The notes: a model not told the origin generated them from the letters alone. Positions 49,208 through 63,016 are shown, numbered from the stretch's first letter. The stretch: DNA of 64,000 nt from Gelatoporia subvermispora B (GCA_000320605.2 KB445802.1:947555-1011554), one strand, 5' to 3'. Translations and numbers: made by a program.

Positions 49208-49215
49208 GCAGCAAG
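49208..49215. repeat. Right 8-bp target-site duplication (GCAGCAAG)
   Basis: Exact copy of the left flank, immediately outside the right terminal repeat. Perfect identity suggests a fairly recent insertion. Confidence 0.88.
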
Positions 49216-49515
49216 GTCGCTGATTTCTAAATCAGGTGGTCATTAGGCGCCCATATTTTGTCTGTTGCTTCTTCAGCCGAGTCAAGTTGTGTCTATGTCC
49301 TATAGCACATTTATCTCAGTGTAAACGGCGGCTTTCTCAAAGAATTTGAGCCTGCCAGCCACTCTTATATGAGTAGTCTTCGCTCCCCTCAGGCCAAGAT
49401 AATGATTTGGCGAGACTGCTCATCGTTTTTGCTTCCATAGCATTATCATGGTGCTGGCGCTACGGTACACTGCCGACACCGCTTCATACTACTTCGTCGC
49501 AATGATTGTTGAACG

Positions 49516-49539
49516 CTAAGGTGCGGACGCGAAGCGTCC
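49516..49539. repeat. GC hairpin repeat type 1, copy 1
   Basis: A 24-base unit, repeated exactly at 49581-49604, that contains the palindrome GGACGCGAAGCGTCC, i.e. a 6-bp stem with a GAA loop. Confidence 0.85.
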
Positions 49540-49569
49540 CGTCAGTCCGAGCGTAGTGCGTCGAGGACT
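49538..49569. repeat. GC hairpin repeat type 2, copy 1
   Basis: A 32-base unit overlapping the end of the first repeat by two bases and repeated exactly at 49654-49685. AGTCC near its front pairs with GGACT at its end, so it can fold as a hairpin with further inner GCG/CGT pairing. Confidence 0.83.
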
Positions 49570-49580
49570 ATATTATGTAC

Positions 49581-49604
49581 CTAAGGTGCGGACGCGAAGC
49601 GTCC
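49581..49604. repeat. GC hairpin repeat type 1, copy 2
   Basis: Exact second copy of the 24-base unit at 49516-49539. Confidence 0.85.
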
Positions 49605-49653
49605 TACAATATCGTAAGTAATCAGAATGTACGGTAGGTAGATTATGTGCTTA

Positions 49654-49685
49654 CCCGTCAGTCCGAGCGTAGTGCGTCGAGGACT
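49654..49685. repeat. GC hairpin repeat type 2, copy 2
   Basis: Exact second copy of the 32-base unit at 49538-49569. It is followed by another short self-complementary stretch (GTAGCTAC, 49696-49703). Confidence 0.83.
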
Positions 49686-50131
49686 GAGGGGAGAGCGTAG
49701 CTACGTGGCGTTGAATATGGACGCGCGTGAGATTATGTAAGCGTGGTAGAATGTATTGTACGAATATAGTAATGGGTATGCTACGAGTGAACGGCTTACT
49801 GAAATGCTTCAACAATGATCCCCAGCATCACTTTGAGCAATACAACTTCTCCCGCAATCGCGTTTGTTAAGCTAACGGTGCGAGACAAAAGCTCTGGGAG
49901 TTCGTCACCGGGAGTAGTCAGAGGCGTATCCCCATGATAGATCGTTCCCGACATCTTCCATACCGTAGAGCGAGCAGGCTTCATCATGTACATAGCGAAC
50001 TTATGTCTTGAATACATGCTTTATATTGCAACTGAATGTCCTCATTTCGTATTATAATCACAAGAATATACATCGAACACTCGGGAATTGCGCACGTCGC
50101 CTCGGGCTATGTCTCATGAACGTGTCGTCGC

Positions 50132-52553
<2,422 letters not shown>

Positions 52554-52917
52554 GAGCTGATGTCCTGTATAATCTCGATGGGTGAGGCTGCGGTCAGTGA
52601 AAAGAGCTGTCGAGATGTCGACGATCGGGCGGTGGCCTTGATGTGCATATATATACGCAATCTCAACGGGGAATTCTCGGAAGTGATCACGAGCCTTGCC
52701 GAGTGAGGGCGAAGTCGACAATAGAAAACAGAAGCAGCCATTATGCGTCACTCAAAATATTGCAATCGGTGCATATCACTATCTGCTTGTTATGTGGAAA
52801 ATCGATCAAGTTCTGGGTGTATCAGTGTGATCTCAGATACAAAATGATACGTGCAGTGTCCAATTCTGGCAGCAATTGCAAAGTGGATATGACACAATGA
52901 ATTGACCTTTTTACATC
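52554..52917. other. Intergenic, promoter of GH1 gene
   Basis: Upstream of the beta-glucosidase start. A tatatatac stretch near 52648-52656, about 95 bases before the ATG, could serve as a TATA element. No gene seen. Confidence 0.4.
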
Positions 52918-55116
52918 GCGATCATCGTAATACAAGGGAATGATCTGCCCCTTCAAAATCAGTCATGGACAAGACGGAACTCTCAAGGGGCGCGCCAGTA
53001 TTTCTCCCCACTGGTCCGGATGAACTGTAAGACTCGAGATCGCTACAGAAGCCATCGCTCCATTGGCTCGGATTGAACCTGGCCGGGTTGAATTGCAGGG
53101 TAAAAACAAGAGTCGTTCTCGGTGTGATGCTCATCCCGAGGGTCATCGTATTTTGACTAAGCCAGATTTTGGGGTCACGAAGGTTCAGCACGAGACGACT
53201 AATGAGGGTCGTAGAAACTCTGCAAAGTGAATCACACATTCAATCAACTTATACAGCGGGCTCAAAGAGCAGCTGTCACACATGTTCGTGAAGATGGTAG
53301 CCACACCCTTGATCGGAGGCTGCGCATGAGGTTTGTGTAAGCACAAGGATGATGCCAATGAGTAGGTGAGCGCCATACCTCGCCAGAGATTGCAGTCATC
53401 TCTCAGATCACGTAACGTGGTGGGCCATAGATGACACTCACGACGAATGTCAGGATATTTGATAAGTTAGCAGCGGCCATACATCTGTATGGGACATCCA
53501 TTCAGTCCGCGTTGAAGATGTCGAGAGCGGGAATTACATACGCAAAACGCATAGCACCTGCAGCACGCAAATAAGCGTCATGTGGCAGTCATGGTTGACT
53601 GAGACTCACCGTCGCGCATGAAGATATCCAGCAGGGTCCGCCCATTCCCTCTGCCAAGCTTGATGCACTTCACTAGGGTGAGAACGAAGATCACAATGTC
53701 AAACACGAGCATCGCGATCCATGCTGCTAATTAATCTGCAAGATGTGTCAAGCAACAGCCTAGATATGTGACACAGGGACTGACGGATTCTCCTTCGCAG
53801 AATTTTAGATCAGCATGCTCCGCGTGTGATCAGTATGTTTAGTCACTGGATGGTCGGCAGACTTGTTGTACAGCCCACATCCAATGGTATCGGTGGAGCG
53901 TCTGGATGCTTTGAGAGGGTAGCCCACTATCGTTGGCAAAAGTCAAGCTTCTGTTAAGTTAAACCTCAGGAATGCAATCGCTTACAAAACCCACGGAGAT
54001 CACACCGGATGCTGTCGATAACAGGAGCCACAGGATTTTACGACTGCGATGGTAGACGGCATATGTGCGCATAAGGACATCAAGAAGGGACACATTGGCC
54101 ATAAAGACACTAACATCCTACGAGCACCTGCACCACAACAGAACAGAATTTATGATATGTTGCAACTTCAGGCACCTGTAATGGAGTCAATGCTGATCTA
54201 TGGTCTCAACTGAAGCGACCAACGGTTGTAAATGCGTGGGGTGACCGATATTAGCACGCTCTGGTCACAGATGACGGACTAAGTATGGGGCTGTATGAGG
54301 GCCAGAACACCTGGACAACGACAGGTACGTGTCCAAAGATGGATAGATATCGGACGATGAAGAACCCAGAGACTCCCCAGCTGAACCCTCGGCGGGAGAG
54401 CCAGTAACTGTTCCCTTTCATTGGGGACGTAAGACAATAGTGATAGCAGAGTATGGTTGTACATTGCGCAATCGAGTTTCAGTAAAGCGAAAATCGGAGA
54501 CAAGAGACAAGAAAGAAATACTCCACCAAATGAAAAGATAGCAAGATATCGATTCACTTCGTTACATCCAGGGTCAGCGAAGGCCGCCCGAGACCTCGAC
54601 AATCTGACTTACAGCTATACGGCAGCGCCCCGAACAGAAGTCAGATCGCGGTCATCGACAGACAGCGGTATTCAGGTGTTTCCAATGAGAAGAGTCGAGT
54701 ACAGGTGCACTGGGGTTAACGGGGAGTTTCCGTGGAGCATGAGTCCATGAGGGATGGGTACGGGGTAAGTATAGGACCGTATGAATGACTGCACATTGTA
54801 TCAAATTGCTAGGCGCCGAAACAGGCACGCGGACCCATGTTGAACGTGGCCCACGATCTGTCATGGTGCTGATTCGTAGGCCCAGAGGAGATGTGAAGGG
54901 TTTCTGAATGAAGGTATTCCGAGTCCTTCCATGACAATGAAGGCGGTGCTACATCGAGCCCGTCGGCGGTCGGTCACATGACAGGACGATTTGAATCTTT
55001 GACTGCTACCGCCCAGGGGCTGCCATGAGTGGGAATGTGTTTGTTCGCCACGAGAGCGGCCGCTCGTCTTCCCCGAGATCTGTTCGACAAACGTGGGTTA
55101 TTGAAATGAAATGCCA
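52918..55116. repeat. Tandem segmental duplication, left copy
   Basis: This stretch aligns in the same orientation with 55490-57746 over nearly its whole length, about 2.6 kb apart, covering the DUF6533 gene and a few hundred bases of its upstream DNA. Shared upstream text includes ctgtcatggtgctgattcg and gagagcggccg. The copies have diverged by many substitutions and small indels. Confidence 0.8.
52922..54671 (-). pseudogene. DUF6533 membrane-protein gene, decayed left copy
   Basis: The body still reads like a DUF6533 protein: CLTSPMKGNSYWLSRRGFSW, FFIVRYLSIFGHVPVVVQVF, LMRTYAVYHRSRKILWLL, AWIAMLVFDIVIFVLTLVKC, STTLISRLVLNLRDPKIW. The 5' end is broken in three ways relative to the sister copy. 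The start codon ATG is ATA at 54671-54669. A Gln codon is TAG at 54617-54615. The acceptor AG of the first intron (CCCCAG in the sister) reads CCCTGG near 54569. No other in-frame ATG can restore the N-terminus. I therefore call it a recent pseudogene; a different upstream start cannot be fully excluded. Confidence 0.75.
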
Positions 55117-55489
55117 AACCATAGCGATGACGGCGTGCGAGCCGATCTTCTGACGATACTCTGAACAGAGGGGACTGGAGAGACTAGAAAGCTGGTGATC
55201 TGTTGTCAATCGAAGGGCGTTTTCGATGGTGCGTAACAAGGGAAGCATGTGCATGTATATACTTGACCTCGATCCTGAGCCTTTTCGAATGAAGCTAGAG
55301 TTCGGCAGTGGATTATAGGCGAGTCGAGGTCCTGCACTCATTGTATATCGTAGGCAGCTTGCTCAGTGACTTGTCGAGAAATTGGAAAATACAGTATGAC
55401 CTAAGGTACAATCAGATAAGCGCAGTATCCATTGTGGCAGTCGTAACAATCGCAAGATGTATGTAGTACAGCAAAATCGGGTTTCCACA

Positions 55490-57746
55490 TCATGATTATC
55501 GTAGCACAAGGGAAATCTCTGTCAACTCGCCATGAGCTAACCGCAGGGAAGACTTCTCGAAAACGCACCATCATTTCGTTCCGTTGTAAGTCCGGATGTA
55601 TTTTGAGACTCGAGATCGCCAGAGAATCCGTTAATCCATTGGCCTGGGTTGAACCTAGGCGGGATGAACTCAAGAGTCGAGACGAAAGGCGTGCTCGGCG
55701 CGGTGCTTGTCCCGAATGTCATAGTATCTTGGCGTAGCAAAATTTTGGGATCACGAAGGTTGAGCATGAGCCGACTGATGAGGGTGGCAGACACTCTGAA
55801 AACCGGAGAACAGATGATGACGCGCACGAATGAGCTAAGATACGGGATAGCCTACATGTTTGTGAAGATGGTGGTCACGCCTTTGATCAGGGGCTGTGGA
55901 TGTCGTATTGTATGAGCACAAAGGGCATGACCAGTGATGAATGCATATCGCACCGCGCCGTACTACAGGATTACATCCGGCAATCAGGTCACGATAAAGG
56001 GTAATACCTCTTGAAAGACACTCACGATGAAAGTTAGGATATTTGATAAGTTAGCGCCGGCCATACATCTGTACGGAGTGGGTCAGTAATCTCTCCTGAT
56101 GATATCGGGAGAGCGGCTGCGTACGCAAAGTACATAGCACCTGCAACACTGAAATCAGCGACGTTTACCAGCTACGCGTGTCGGGAACTCACCATCGCGC
56201 ACGAAGATGTCAAGCAATGTCCGCGCATTCCCCCTGCCAAGCTTGATACACTTCACGAGAGTGAGGAGAAAAACAACCAGGTCGAATACGAGCATGCCAC
56301 TCCAAGCAGCCGTGAAATCTGCAACTATGTAAGAGAGGTATAGTAAGCCGCACGACACAGATACTGACGGATTGCCCTTGCGCAGCAACAGTATGAGCAT
56401 ACTAGTTTCGCGCGATGACGAGAGCAACTTACTGAATGGTCGATAAACTTGTTGTACAGCCCACATCTAATGGTATAATTGGTGAATCTGGGTGCTTTGC
56501 GAGAGTGGCCCACTATGATTAGCATAAGTCAGATTCCATGGTGATCGGTAAGGCATAGATCGCTTACACAGCCCACGGCAATTACCCCAGAAGCCACCGC
56601 TATCAGAAGCCATAGGATTTTACGGCTGCGTTGATAGAGAGCATATGTGCGCATGATCAATAGAACTATTCTGAAATTGTCAGAAGAGGAAAACCTTTAA
56701 TGGTTGCCAATTACCTCCCACGAGCACCTGCAAAATAACGGAAAACAACTGGTGATACATTTGCAAATTGAGGCATCTGTAAGTTTGTCAGCGTTGTTTC
56801 ATCCTTTGAACGCAAGGGACCAACGGCTGTGAGTACGAAGAGAGACCGGGGTCAGCACAGTGAAAGGCTCTGATCACAGACAGCGGACTGACTTTCGGAC
56901 TGTATGAGGGCCAGAACACTTGAAAAATGACAGGTACATGTCCAAAGATGGACAAATATCGAACAAGGAAGAAGAAGGAGGAACCCCAGCTGATCTTGCG
57001 GCGAGAGAGCCAGAAGCGATCAACTTCCATCGGGAAGGTGAGGCAGTAGTCATAATACAGTATGACTGTGCAGTGAGCAGTCGTTAGTATGGCGCAAACT
57101 GTATGAAAGAGATACTTCACCAAAGGAAAAGACAGCAAGGTATCGATTCGTGTCACTATGTCTGGGGTCAGCGGGGGTGACCCGAAACTTCAGCCGGCCC
57201 CATTCTGACACTCACAGTTGTACAGCAGCGCCCCGAACAGAAGTTAGATCGAAGTCATCGACAAGCAGCTGCATTCAAGTGCGATTACAGTAAGGCGGAC
57301 CGTCGAGTATGGGTATACGGAGGTAAAGAGGGGGCCGTGGACTCAGCACATGAGGGTCGGGCGCATGGGGTAAGTATAGGGAGGCACGAAGGTTTGCGCA
57401 TTGCATCAAACTACTAAGCGCCCAAACAAGCGCGCGGATGCAGAGGGAGCCGCGAGCCGCGACCCCGGTCCATCTGTCATGGTGCTGATTCGTAGGCTTG
57501 GATGGAGCGTATAAGATTCCTGACTGAAGGTATCTGGTGCCGAGCATGTGCATTTGTGGGTCTCCGAGTCCTTCTCGTGAAAATGAAGGCAGTGCCGCGT
57601 CGTGCGCGGCGGTCCTGTGACAGGAAGATGATTGCCACCGACCAGGGGCTGATGCGAACGCACTTGTGATTGTTTACCTCGAGAGCGGCCGGTCGTCTTT
57701 GCCGGGATTTGTGTTCAACAAACGTGCTTACTTGCAAAGAAATGCC
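55490..57746. repeat. Tandem segmental duplication, right copy
   Basis: Right-hand copy of the segment at 52918-55116, containing the DUF6533 gene with the intact 5' end. Confidence 0.8.
55537..57274 (-). CDS. DUF6533-domain seven-helix membrane protein, intact copy
   Basis: Exon 1 (57274-57216) starts MQLLVDDFDLTSVRGAAVQL. Exon 2 is 57161-57121, and exon 3 begins at 57065, giving RYLAVFSFVILYYDYCLTFP, the family signature, then LVRYLSIFGHVPVIF. Later parts are CLNLQMYHQLFSVILQVLVG, LLIMRTYALYQRSRKILWLL, WSGMLVFDLVVFLLTLVKC, RTLLDIFVRDGAMYFA, PLIKGVTTIFTN and VSATLISRLMLNLRDPK, with a Thr/Pro-rich tail. Helix order matches the family and the gene at 12.2 kb. Two internal junctions (near 56970 and 56420-56330) could not be settled by eye, so a hidden frameshift is possible. 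Function is unknown. Confidence 0.75.
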
Positions 57747-59271
57747 AAGCGACGGCGGCGGCAGCCTACATGTCGTTGTGGCGCTGCGGCAACCGGCGCA
57801 TGTGCAATGGCCGGTCTGACTCATGTGCAGCGTGCACTGCCCGCAGAGGCACTTTGACTTCCGGCCTGGCCCTTAACATACGCTCAGATGAAAAACAACA
57901 GAACATGAGGCAGGCACAAAGGAAGTTTGCGTGCGAGGGGAAGGGGCGAGAACGCAAGAATAGGACGTTGAAACGCGGGCCTCGGAGCGCGCTACGCGTG
58001 ATGTCAAAAAGAGTTCAGTTGAATACACTGTCAATCTGCCAATTGCGCATGGCGTGCAGGGCCGAGATCATCCACGGGATCTGTTGCTCCTGCTTTCAAT
58101 ATAGCTTATGTGTGCATTCGGGTCTCCAACCACTCACCCGGGATTCCGGCCTCCTCGCGTGAGAGGCTTGAGACACTCTCCGAGCTCAAAATTGACCATT
58201 TGTCATGTATGTGAGAAATAGAAGTGAAGTCCGATGCCATGTCCAGGACATAACCACTAAGACGACTGCGGACTACATGCAGAAGGTAGTGAGAATGATG
58301 TGGCCTTTTGAACCTGATAGAAAACATTGGCCGAACAGTCTGCAGATTTGCGGAGGCTGAAGATGAAGGCTGCCCGGCATGGTTCCAGCATGAGATCGGC
58401 TTTCAAACAGAGTACGACGTGAGGATGCGGCAAATGACCCGACTTTTCGAGGAACATGATATTCGTTAATTTCTGTTACTGTGGAGCATTGAGAAATCGC
58501 ACGGCAGTTGCGATTGTCACATTTGTGAACTGCGATTTCAGCGATTACTATGACGAGGTTTCGAGAGAAGCTTGGTCACTATTCGGTGTCTAACCCAAAG
58601 GTGTCCCTGATATGGGAAACTTCAGTCGCGATTACCCGAAGCGAATAACGTCGGTTCTGGAATCTGGACCCCTGGAGACTCGTGAAAGACGAGCGGCAAA
58701 GGTATCTGAATGAATCACTGCAAGAAGTGCCAAATCCACAAGCTATAACACCAGCTGCGACCAGCAGGGGCGAATGATTCATTGTAGCATTGCGATATTT
58801 CGTGAGAGACAAACTCAATTCCCAAGCGCTAAACATCAGCAGGGCGTGTTTCGGAACCCTTTAAGCAGAATCATGTTCGCCCTGCAAACTCTTGGTCCGT
58901 TGTCCACGGTGGTCGTGCAGTACATGACCATGCTGGAACTATCGCTCACCCGGATATACGGTACCTAAGTAGGCAGGGGCCATGGCATCATATGAAATAG
59001 CTACATTTCGCAATGATGGCTACAACCTGGTTGACGGGGCAGTTCAGTGACACTTCAGAGTGAGTTCTATCGCAGGGGACACACCTAGCGATTGCTGAAC
59101 AGGAACCATCGAATTCCCTCGTACAGTGCGCGAACATCCACTTTCTCTTTCCGCCTCCTCGCCGGGGTCACAACAGGCATTCTAGCGCTTGCATCCCAAC
59201 GCGCAAAATCACGCGCCCCCGGATCTAAGACATGCCCGTGCACAGCGGGCGCGCGTCAGCAGCCAGAACCG
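57747..59271. other. Intergenic with minor open frames
   Basis: About 1.5 kb with no recognised gene. On the minus strand near 57855-57760 a short Cys-rich frame reads KCLCGQCTLHMSQTGHCTC; it has an upstream stop and no clear start. Another minus frame at 58836-58579 (85 codons, with an internal MNHSPLLVAAGVIAC that looks like a weak signal peptide) could be a small secreted protein, but the evidence is thin. Confidence 0.35.
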
Positions 59272-60196
59272 TCAATGTCCTGCCAGGGCCTCACCCAAGC
59301 CCGTCCGTGGTTTGTCTTCGTCCTGGTGCTTCTTCTTCAAACGCGCCTCGAGCTCCTCGAAGGCACTGAGCACAACCTCGGCCTGAGGTGTGGGCTTCTC
59401 GAGCGTGGGGGACCCGGACGTGTGTAGCTCCGGCGGCCAGGTACTCTCGGGGACGCGTCGTGCGGCGAGGGCGTCCCGGATGGAAGAAAGAGCGTTGGTA
59501 TAGGCGTCGAGGGACTCGTTGTAGAGATCGTACACGCAGATTGCGCAGCCGGACATGCAGCATTCTAGGGCATTCGGGACGAAAGAGCAATCATCGGAAC
59601 AGAAATGAGAAAATACTCATGGAGGAATGGAGGGATGAAGAATAGTTGGACGTACCGTCTGACTCTGGAGGTTTCGGCTCCTCGGGTATCGTGAAGCCCA
59701 TGAACGTCCGTTTCGTTCCCCGCTCGTCCACTCCATCTTCCTGCCTGGCGACAGCCTCCACGGTTTGCTCTCCACCAGTACTCATCGGATCGCCTCCAAG
59801 GTCCACAACGCGCTCGGTGGCTCTCTCGTCTGCCCGGGCAATTTGCGCATCCTTACTCGCGTCCTCAGCTCGCTGGGTATACGCCTCTTTCCCTCGGAGC
59901 ATGCGCTCTAGGCGGCGGTACCGAGCGGAGAGGTTTTGACCACCACGCTGCGGGTACTTTATACGGCCAACCGACCGAGCCCTAGCTAGCTGAGTCTCTT
60001 GAGTCGAATCCTGGGGGCCAGTAGCCTGAATCGAGGATTCCGTATGAAATGCCGATGTGGAGGCAAGCCGAATGCCGTAGCTTAATTGCTGGGAAGTTTG
60101 TGAACCGACATTGTTTGAAAGAATAGATCTATGGGTGTGGTATATCCCATATCGCGCTACATTGCGCAGATAGCCTGGATGATGTGAACGGAGCAT
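59272..60196 (-). CDS. Oxidoreductase-like domain protein, mitochondrial (OXLD1-like)
   Basis: Exons 60196-59656 and 59564-59272 are joined by a 91-nt intron in phase 1, giving 277 aa. The N-terminal 50 residues are rich in Arg, Ser and Tyr with few acids and include ASTSAFHTESS, consistent with a mitochondrial targeting sequence. The middle is a charged, probably helical linker (RYRRLERMLRGKEAYTQRAE). After the splice comes the small Cys motif of the oxidoreductase-like family, PPESDECCMSGCAICVYDLY, then LSSIRDALAARRVPES. Members include human OXLD1 and yeast YPL107W; their biochemical role is poorly known, and the 'oxidoreductase' label rests on similarity only. The tail ends EARLKKKHQDEDKPR and is hydrophilic. 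Confidence 0.85.
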
Positions 60197-61137
60197 GCAT
60201 GGAGGATACGGTCAAGACGCTGTTGTCGGCGACGGCGAGAACGGGACCCACAGCCAACGTCAGGACTACCTGATGCGGTATTATATTCCCACACTCCGTC
60301 GGCCGATCCAGGCGCCAAACTCCCTCTCGGAGGCATCAACACTCCTGACATAACATCTGGGCAGACCTCGCGTGTTCAATGACTTGTTCTTTTATCTTGG
60401 AAGTATTTGCGTCTTGTAGCATCTAATCTCTCGTTATCATCTGAGCTGCTTGTTTCGCCACAGTCTCACAATTGAACGCTAACGTCGAGACCAGTGCTGA
60501 TGCTCAGCCTTGCAGCTGGTATCTAACCACCGTCAGACTTCGGTCGTCTGCAATTTCATTTGGACGTCATGCTCGACGTCCTACTCGTGTCGCCTGACTT
60601 AACTACCCGGTTGCATCAGGGCCTCGCACATCGCTCCTTGCTTGTCCGATGATTATGAGCAGAAACACCGTGCGATAACACCGCGAGCTGGTTCTTTGGA
60701 CGACTACCACCGAAACTTGCCTCTACCGCTGAACACTGATATATTCCACCCCTCGAGTTCCTGTGCGCTGGCGAGGGACGACGAGCAGAACCAGTCTGGT
60801 ACCGACTTTACGTCCTCCCAACCGACGTTGCTGCGAGGACGGACCGGTTCGACCAGTTCCCTCTGTCCAGAACAGTGCAACACGAGAGATGCGTGTGACC
60901 TCCATCCTTGACATCGGTTGATGCTGGATCCTCACAAGCAAGATATGTTCGCAGTATCACTCGACCTCTGCCGGTTGTATTTCGGTCTCCCGACACGGAC
61001 ATTCCTGGTATCACTGTCTAAAATAACGATTAACTTAGTTTGCCTGCGTGAATCCCGAGGAGACTCGTCGGGTGCTTGAATTGGCTTGTCTTGGCAAGAA
61101 GACTCGAGGTCGCTTCTCCTTGCACGCTAGCTAATCG
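60197..61137. other. Divergent intergenic region
   Basis: Between the OXLD1-like gene and the cellulase gene, transcribed away from each other. No recognised gene. Any carbon-source control sites of the cellulase would lie at the right end; I did not identify one with confidence. Confidence 0.45.
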
Positions 61138-61143
61138 TATAAA
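61138..61143 (+). promoter_or_regulatory. TATA box of the GH5 cellulase gene
   Basis: TATAAA, 53 bases before the ATG at 61191, a normal distance for a highly inducible secreted-enzyme gene in this group. Confidence 0.6.
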
Positions 61144-61190
61144 GTGAGCTGCATCGATGGCTCCGCACACCAGCTACACTTCCGGGCATC

Positions 61191-63016
61191 ATGAAGTCCG
61201 TACTCCTGTTCACTTGCGCAACCTGGTACGCGCTATCCGTACGCGCACAAGCGTCTTTGTACGGCCAGTGTGAGTCATCATCATATATGAATCAATGTTA
61301 TGTCACTAATGTTGGAGTTCCCGTTGGCAGGTGGTGGAATTGTTAGTGATGAAGAAACCTCCATTTGTACCTTTTCTGACGAAAACCTTCCTAGGGTTGG
61401 ACCGGGCCAACGACCTGCGCGTCCGGCTCCGTCTGCACGGTTTCCAATGCCTGTTAGTCGAACTTCTTCACCAGAGCGTGACCATCTTCACTTACTATAC
61501 CTTGCACTTCACAACAGACTACTCGCAGTGTCTCCCCGGTGCAGCCAGCGCGAGCAACCCGACCACGTCTTCCGCGCCCACGACGGCCCCGGGGGGCGGC
61601 TCGCCCGTATCCTCGAGCACCGCGTCTGCCCCGTCATCTGCCCCGTCGGCGAGCTGCTCGGACCTGCCTGCGAACCCGGGGCCGCTGCAGCTCGTCGGCG
61701 TCAACATTCCCGGCTTCGACTTCGGTTGCTCGACGGACGGCACGTGCACCGTCAGTGGTGCGTGGCCGCCGCTCACGCAGTACTACGGTGCGTACATGTT
61801 CCTCGGGGCGTTTAGCTGAGAACAAGGTACTGAAAGCTGGGGTTGAACACAGGTGCGGACGGCGCCGGCCAGATGACACACTTCGTCAACGACGATGGAT
61901 ACAATGTGTTCCGCCTGCCCGTCGGATGGCAGTACCTGACGAACGACGTCCTCGGGGGCGACCTCGACGAGGCGAACGCCGCAGAGTATGACGAGCTTGT
62001 ACAAGCGTGCCTTGCGACCGGCGCGTCGTGCATCATCGACATCCACAACTATGCGCGATGGAACGGCGAGGTAAGGCGTCGCGCTACCTGTGTTGGCATA
62101 GCACGTGACTGATATGGTGTGTAGATCATCGGTCAGGGAGGTCCGACGAACGACCAATTCGCTGCGATCTGGAGCAGCCTCGCGGCCAAGTATGCGAGCG
62201 AGGACAAGATCATCTTCGGCGTGTGAGTTACCGTATGTGTTCATGTCTGATGCGCTTAGCTCTGACATGGCCCTGCTCCCGTGCCTAGCATGAACGAGCC
62301 GCATGACATTCCCGATATTGACACCTGGGGTCAGTCTGTCCAGGCTGCCGTGACTGCCATCCGTCAAGCCGGGTAAATCCCTCCCCCCTTTGCAAGGTGT
62401 CTGTGTAATGCTGACAACGCGAAATAGCGCGACCACCCAGCTAATCCTCCTCCCTGGTAACGACTACACGTCCGCAGAGGAATTCATCTCCAACGGCTCT
62501 GCCGCCGCGCTGATGAACGTGACGAACCCGGACGGCAGTTTCACCGACCTCATCTTCGACGTGCACAAGTACCTTGACTCTGACAACTCGTGAGCCCCCT
62601 GTTCTGTGCCCAATGTGAAGTTTCTGATGCATTTGTGATTGCAGCGGCACGAACGCGGAGTGTGTGACAAACAACATCGACGACGCGTGGGAGCCGCTCA
62701 CGCAGTGGCTGCGCTGCAACGGCCGCCAGGCCTTCAACACCGAGACTGGTGGCGGTAACACCGCGTCTTGCAACACGTACATGTGCCAGCAGGTTGCCTA
62801 CCAGAAGCAGAACTCCGATGGTGAGTATCCTTTACCGCATGTTGCTCACACAGACTCTGATGTGTAATGCACCTTGTAGTACTCCTTGGCTACGTTGGCT
62901 GGGCAGCAGGCAACTTCATGAACACTTACGTTCTCAGCGAGACCCCCACGGAGAGCGGCTCGACCTGGACCGATGCGGCCCTTGTGTCTGCGTGCATGGC
63001 CCCGAACGCGTCGTAA
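61191..63016 (+). CDS. GH5 endoglucanase with N-terminal CBM1
   Basis: A secreted cellulase cutting internal beta-1,4 bonds of cellulose. Ten exons (61191-61269, 61331-61341, 61395-61452, 61518-61787, 61853-62070, 62125-62222, 62289-62372, 62428-62589, 62645-62820, 62880-63016) sum to 1293 nt, 430 aa. A signal peptide (MKSVLLFTCATWYALSVRAQ) leads to a complete CBM1: QCGGIGWTGPTTCASGS, then CTVSNAYYSQCLPG, whose aromatic residues bind crystalline cellulose. A Ser/Thr/Pro-rich linker follows, then the GH5 domain: VNIPGFDFGC, CIIDIHNYARWNG, the acid/base Glu in VMNEPHDIPD, the nucleophile Glu in FNTETGGGN, and YVGWAAGNF. Subfamily 5 is likely. Exon 2 is only 11 nt and codes part of the CBM1. It looks intact. 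Confidence 0.95.

Larger units (their letters stand above)
49216..50131. other. AT-richer intergenic region with hairpin repeats
   Basis: No gene recognised. A minus-strand frame at 50017-49796 of 73 codons has no motif. The region between 49516 and 49685 holds two families of GC-rich hairpin repeats, listed separately. Confidence 0.5.

Noticed and set aside
49516..49685. Hammerhead-ribozyme or CRISPR-like interpretation of the hairpin repeats
   Set aside because: The hammerhead core (CUGAUGA and GAAA in the right places) is absent, and two copies each of two different units with unequal spacing are not a CRISPR array.
57760..57857. Cys-rich minus-strand stretch resembling a zinc-binding peptide
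   Set aside because: No start codon before the first Cys, an upstream stop, and no matching continuation; kept only as a note in the intergenic entry.
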